Below, one piece after another: positions 61,441 to 64,000 of a stretch of DNA of 64,000 nucleotides (the first letter of the stretch is position 1; the number at the start of each line of letters is the position of its first letter). The stretch is from Janibacter melonis. Its GTDB lineage: Bacteria; Actinomycetota; Actinomycetes; Actinomycetales; Dermatophilaceae. The position numbers were made by a program, and so were the translations under genes. The stretch is from positions 977,529-1,041,528 of the forward strand of contig NZ_JAJBZM010000002.1 in NCBI RefSeq assembly GCF_020567375.1, in the 5' to 3' direction. The notes beneath the pieces were generated by a model. The model was not told the DNA's origin. It ran no database searches and saw only the letters and a program-made list of their open reading frames with translations.

Positions 61441-62946
61441 CAGCTCGCCCGTGCCGCAGGTGCGGCCCTCCGCCGGAGGCTCCATGATGCGGGCCGCGTT
61501 GAGCACCGACACCCGGTCCAGGCTCGGCCGGCCCTCGAGGACCGAGCGGTAGAGGTAGCGCGTGAGCGTCTGCCCGCGGCACTGGTCGTCGATCGTCAGC
61601 AGGTCGAAGGAGCTCGGCTGGCCGACGAGCTCCTGGTCGGCCTCGTCGAGGCGGAAGTGCGAGAGCGTGCCGCCCCCGGTGAAGGTGCCGAGAGCCACCC
61701 TGTTGCCGTCGACGTCGGGGACGTGCCCGTGGCCGTGGACGCGCAGCCGGCCGGGGGCGTCGGCGAGGGCGGGGGCCTCGTGGGAGAGCGTCAGGTCCGG
61801 CGGCTCGGCGTCGCCGAGGGCCTCGACCCATCGGTCGCGGGCGGCCTCCTGCGGCTCCGTGCTGCCGTCGTCGGCATCGCCGTAGTACCGCGGGTCGCCG
61901 AAGCCGGCGATGCGCACACCGCCGACGTCGGCGAGGGCGTAGCTGCCGTCGCCCGGGTCGGGCAGGACGACGTTGTCGACCATCGACAGGGCGTCGAGGA
62001 GCGCGGTGTCGTCGGCGGATGTCGCGTCGTGGTTGCCGCGGACGAAGACGTAGGGGACCCCGAGCGACTCGATGCCGCGGGTGATCCGGGAGAGCCGCAG
62101 CTCCTCGACCCGGCCGAGGTTGACGAGGTCACCGGTGTCGACGACGACGTCGACGTCGCGCTCCTGCACGATCGTGCGCATGAGCGCGTACTGGTTGGAG
62201 GCGTGGATGTCGGAGACGAGCAGCACGGTGACCGCCGGGCGGGTGGCGATCTCGGTGGGCGTGTACTCGCTGCCCAGCGCGGCCGACAGGGCGAGGAGGT
62301 TGCGCAGGTAGGGCGCGGCCTGGCCGGCCCGCTCCTCGACGTCGGTGAAGAGCGAGGCGTTGTCGGCGGCCAGGCGCAGCAGACCGGTCGTCTCCAGCGC
62401 GGCGAAGCGCTCCTCGCGGTAGGTGCTCGCGGCGCCGATGCCGACGGCGGCGCACGTGAGGCCCCACACGAGCGCGGTGCCGACGACGGCCCGGGCCCCA
62501 GGTCGGCGGCGCCTCCACAGCGAGCGCACGGCGAGGACGGCGCCGGCGCCGAGCAGGGCGCCGCCGGCCATCCGCAGGCCCACGCCCACCGCGGCCTCCT
62601 CGATGACCCGGGCGCGCTCTGCCCCGCCGACGACGAGCTCGGTCGTGCTCACCCGGCCGCCGGCCACGACGTCGGTGACCTCCTCGCGGATCTGCGGCTC
62701 GACCTCGATGCCGGGGGCGAGGCCCGTGAAGTCGGCCGAGACGCTCCCCACGACCGTCTCGGCGCTGATCGAGGAGCGCTGCTCCCACGACGGCGACAGC
62801 CGGACCTGCGCGGAGTAGTAGTCGGTGCTCACCGTCGTCGGGAGCAGGACCGTCGTGACGACGCCCGTCACGAGCGCGACGAGCGCGGTGACGACGGCGG
62901 TGAGGACCACCCCGCCGACGCGGCGCACGGCGAAGGGGGACGGCAT
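61417..62946 (-). CDS. Membrane-anchored metallophosphoesterase
   Basis: The 509-residue protein has a membrane helix near residues 12-34, an extracytoplasmic region of about 110 residues, two further hydrophobic segments, and a C-terminal calcineurin-like phosphoesterase domain with all metal motifs: VSDIHASN, DTGDLVNLG, VRGNHDATS, LSHEAP and RVHGHGHVPD. It presumably cleaves a phosphoester at the cell envelope, such as a lipid or nucleotide. The ATG at 62946 is six bases after TACCAT read on the minus strand, consistent with a leaderless message divergent from the FAD enzyme gene. Confidence 0.86.
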   Translation of the reverse strand: MPSPFAVRRVGGVVLTAVVTALVALVTGVVTTVLLPTTVSTDYYSAQVRLSPSWEQRSSISAETVVGSVSADFTGLAPGIEVEPQIREEVTDVVAGGRVSTTELVVGGAERARVIEEAAVGVGLRMAGGALLGAGAVLAVRSLWRRRRPGARAVVGTALVWGLTCAAVGIGAASTYREERFAALETTGLLRLAADNASLFTDVEERAGQAAPYLRNLLALSAALGSEYTPTEIATRPAVTVLLVSDIHASNQYALMRTIVQERDVDVVVDTGDLVNLGRVEELRLSRITRGIESLGVPYVFVRGNHDATSADDTALLDALSMVDNVVLPDPGDGSYALADVGGVRIAGFGDPRYYGDADDGSTEPQEAARDRWVEALGDAEPPDLTLSHEAPALADAPGRLRVHGHGHVPDVDGNRVALGTFTGGGTLSHFRLDEADQELVGQPSSFDLLTIDDQCRGQTLTRYLYRSVLEGRPSLDRVSVLNAARIMEPPAEGRTCGTGELSVRPLGD

Positions 62947-62997
62947 GGCTCGATGGTACGAAGGACGCCCCGGGTTACCCGCGGGTAGGATCTGGCC

Positions 62998-64000
62998 ATG
63001 GATGCAGACGTCGTCGTCGTCGGACATGGCCTCGCCGGTCTCGTCGCCACCGCAGAGCTCGCCGACGCCGGTCGCCGGGTGCTCGTCGTCGACCAGGAGC
63101 CCCGCTCGGGCATCGGCGGCCAGGCCCACTGGTCCTTCGGCGGGCTCTTCTTCGTCGACAGCCCCGAGCAGCGCCGGATGGGCATCTCCGACAGCCACGA
63201 GCTCGCGCTCGCCGACTGGATGGGCTCGGCCGGCTTCGACCGGCCCGAGGACCACTGGCCCCGGGAGTGGGCGCAGGCCTACGTCGACTTCGCCGCGGGG
63301 GAGAAGAGGTCGTGGCTGCACCAGCAGGGCATGCGCTTCTTCCCGCTCGTCGGCTGGGCCGAGCGCGGTGACGGCACCGCGGACGGGCACGGCAACTCCG
63401 TGCCTCGCTTCCACATCACCTGGGGCACCGGACCCGGGGTCGTCGCCCCCTTCGCCGAACGGGTGGCCGCGGCCGAGCAGGCCGGTCTCGTCACCTTCGC
63501 CCACCGTCACCGCGTCGACGAGCTGCTCGTCGACGGGGGAGCGGTCACCGGGGTCCGGGGGGTCGTCCTCGCACCCGACGACCACCCCCGTGGCGAGAGC
63601 ACGAACCGCGACCCCGTCGGCGACTTCGAGCTGCGCGCTCCCGCCGTCGTCGTCGCGAGCGGCGGCATCGGCGCGAACCACGACCTCGTGCGCGCGGCCT
63701 GGCCGCAGCGCCTCGGCGAGCCGCCGCGGCGGATGGTCACCGGGGTCCCGGCGCACGTCGACGGGCGGATGATCGCCATCACCGAGCAGGCCGGCGCGCG
63801 GGTCATCAACCGCGACCGGATGTGGCACTACGTCGAAGGGGTGCGCAACTGGGACCCGATCTGGCCTGGCCACGGCATCCGGATCCTGCCGGGGCCGAGC
63901 TCGATCTGGCTCGACGCGACCGGCCGCCGGCTGCCCGCGCCTCTCTTCCCCGGCTACGACACCCTCGGCACGCTCGCCCACCTGCGCCGCACCGGGCACG
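62998..64000 (+). CDS. FAD-binding dehydrogenase (3-ketosteroid dehydrogenase-like), 3' truncated
   Basis: The 334 codons present encode a flavoprotein of the succinate dehydrogenase/fumarate reductase/KstD superfamily: VVVVGHGLAGLVATAELADAG and VLVVDQEPRSGIGGQAHWSFGGLFF at the FAD site, then PAVVVASGGIGANHDLVR. Its closest type is the FAD-binding dehydrogenase group of about 550 residues found widely in actinobacteria, some of which act on steroids. About 200 residues are missing beyond the window. TAGGAT ends six bases before the ATG at 62998, another leaderless start. Confidence 0.88.
   Translation, partial: MDADVVVVGHGLAGLVATAELADAGRRVLVVDQEPRSGIGGQAHWSFGGLFFVDSPEQRRMGISDSHELALADWMGSAGFDRPEDHWPREWAQAYVDFAAGEKRSWLHQQGMRFFPLVGWAERGDGTADGHGNSVPRFHITWGTGPGVVAPFAERVAAAEQAGLVTFAHRHRVDELLVDGGAVTGVRGVVLAPDDHPRGESTNRDPVGDFELRAPAVVVASGGIGANHDLVRAAWPQRLGEPPRRMVTGVPAHVDGRMIAITEQAGARVINRDRMWHYVEGVRNWDPIWPGHGIRILPGPSSIWLDATGRRLPAPLFPGYDTLGTLAHLRRTGH

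Overview
The window is chromosomal DNA from a very GC-rich actinomycete, by eye about 70% GC or more with almost every third codon position G or C. Gene content (mycothiol-era housekeeping set, lipoproteins with Ser/Thr-rich linkers, ABC sugar uptake without its own ATPase, DUF6704-like and HVA1-like small proteins, leaderless promoters of the TANNNT type) fits Micrococcales, perhaps the Intrasporangiaceae/Janibacter neighbourhood. That placement is inference. I see no rRNA, tRNA, CRISPR array, prophage or insertion sequence. Coding density is high, and genes often overlap by 4 bases (ATGA/GTGA) inside operons. || Left part (1-5172): a truncated CADD/TenA-like di-iron protein, a DUF1275 membrane protein coupled to an Ldh-family dehydrogenase, a transglutaminase-like protein, a CPBP membrane protease and an unknown Cys-rich protein. 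|| 5254-15799: a berberine-bridge-type flavoprotein, then a two-armed amino-sugar locus. It holds a ROK kinase, PfkB kinase, class II aldolase, SIS-domain protein, DeoR regulator, ABC binding protein with two permeases, and a short N-acetylhexosamine-6-phosphate deacetylase. Together these supply each step expected for N-acetylgalactosamine-type catabolism: uptake, phosphorylation, deacetylation, deamination/isomerisation to tagatose-6-P, second phosphorylation, aldol cleavage. || 15828-21342: six consecutive, translationally coupled, mutually similar lipoproteins on the minus strand, a divergent Tat/lipoprotein, a large hairpin and a small HVA1/TUDOR-like protein. || 21418-27962: a secreted streptogrisin-type S1 protease, the peroxide-defence pair ahpC-ahpF with a cupin protein, an aromatic/aspartate aminotransferase whose 3' end runs into a suspicious poly-G/poly-C tract, and an alpha/beta hydrolase. 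|| 27996-32264: a nitrite/NO locus with a 920-residue membrane-cupredoxin-NirK-like fusion, a hemerythrin protein, a DUF2249 protein and a divergent winged-helix regulator with three C-terminal cysteines. || 32347-40170: a flavin monooxygenase, SDR, nitronate monooxygenase-like protein, FAH-family protein and crotonase (probably a ketone/acyl degradation run), then an aldo-keto reductase and a class III aminotransferase. || 40189-48511: Zn-ribbon protein, MFS transporter, a Zur-type promoter driving the zinc chaperone aztD, a DUF6704-like protein, nadE, photolyase, and a LysR regulator divergent from a small unknown protein. || 48597-57446: ppdK, an atypical SDR, a GNAT, an MFS transporter, a Ser/Glu-rich membrane-anchored protein, a crotonase and a second GNAT. 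|| 57471-64000: a saccharopine-dehydrogenase-like protein, then the most unusual group: a 140-residue Gly-Gly-Ala-Asp repeat protein directly followed by a JmjC-type oxygenase and a thioredoxin-like [2Fe-2S] ferredoxin (sucrase-ferredoxin family). A membrane metallophosphoesterase and a truncated FAD dehydrogenase close the window. The repeat protein/JmjC/ferredoxin trio is my best candidate for an undescribed peptide- or protein-modification system.
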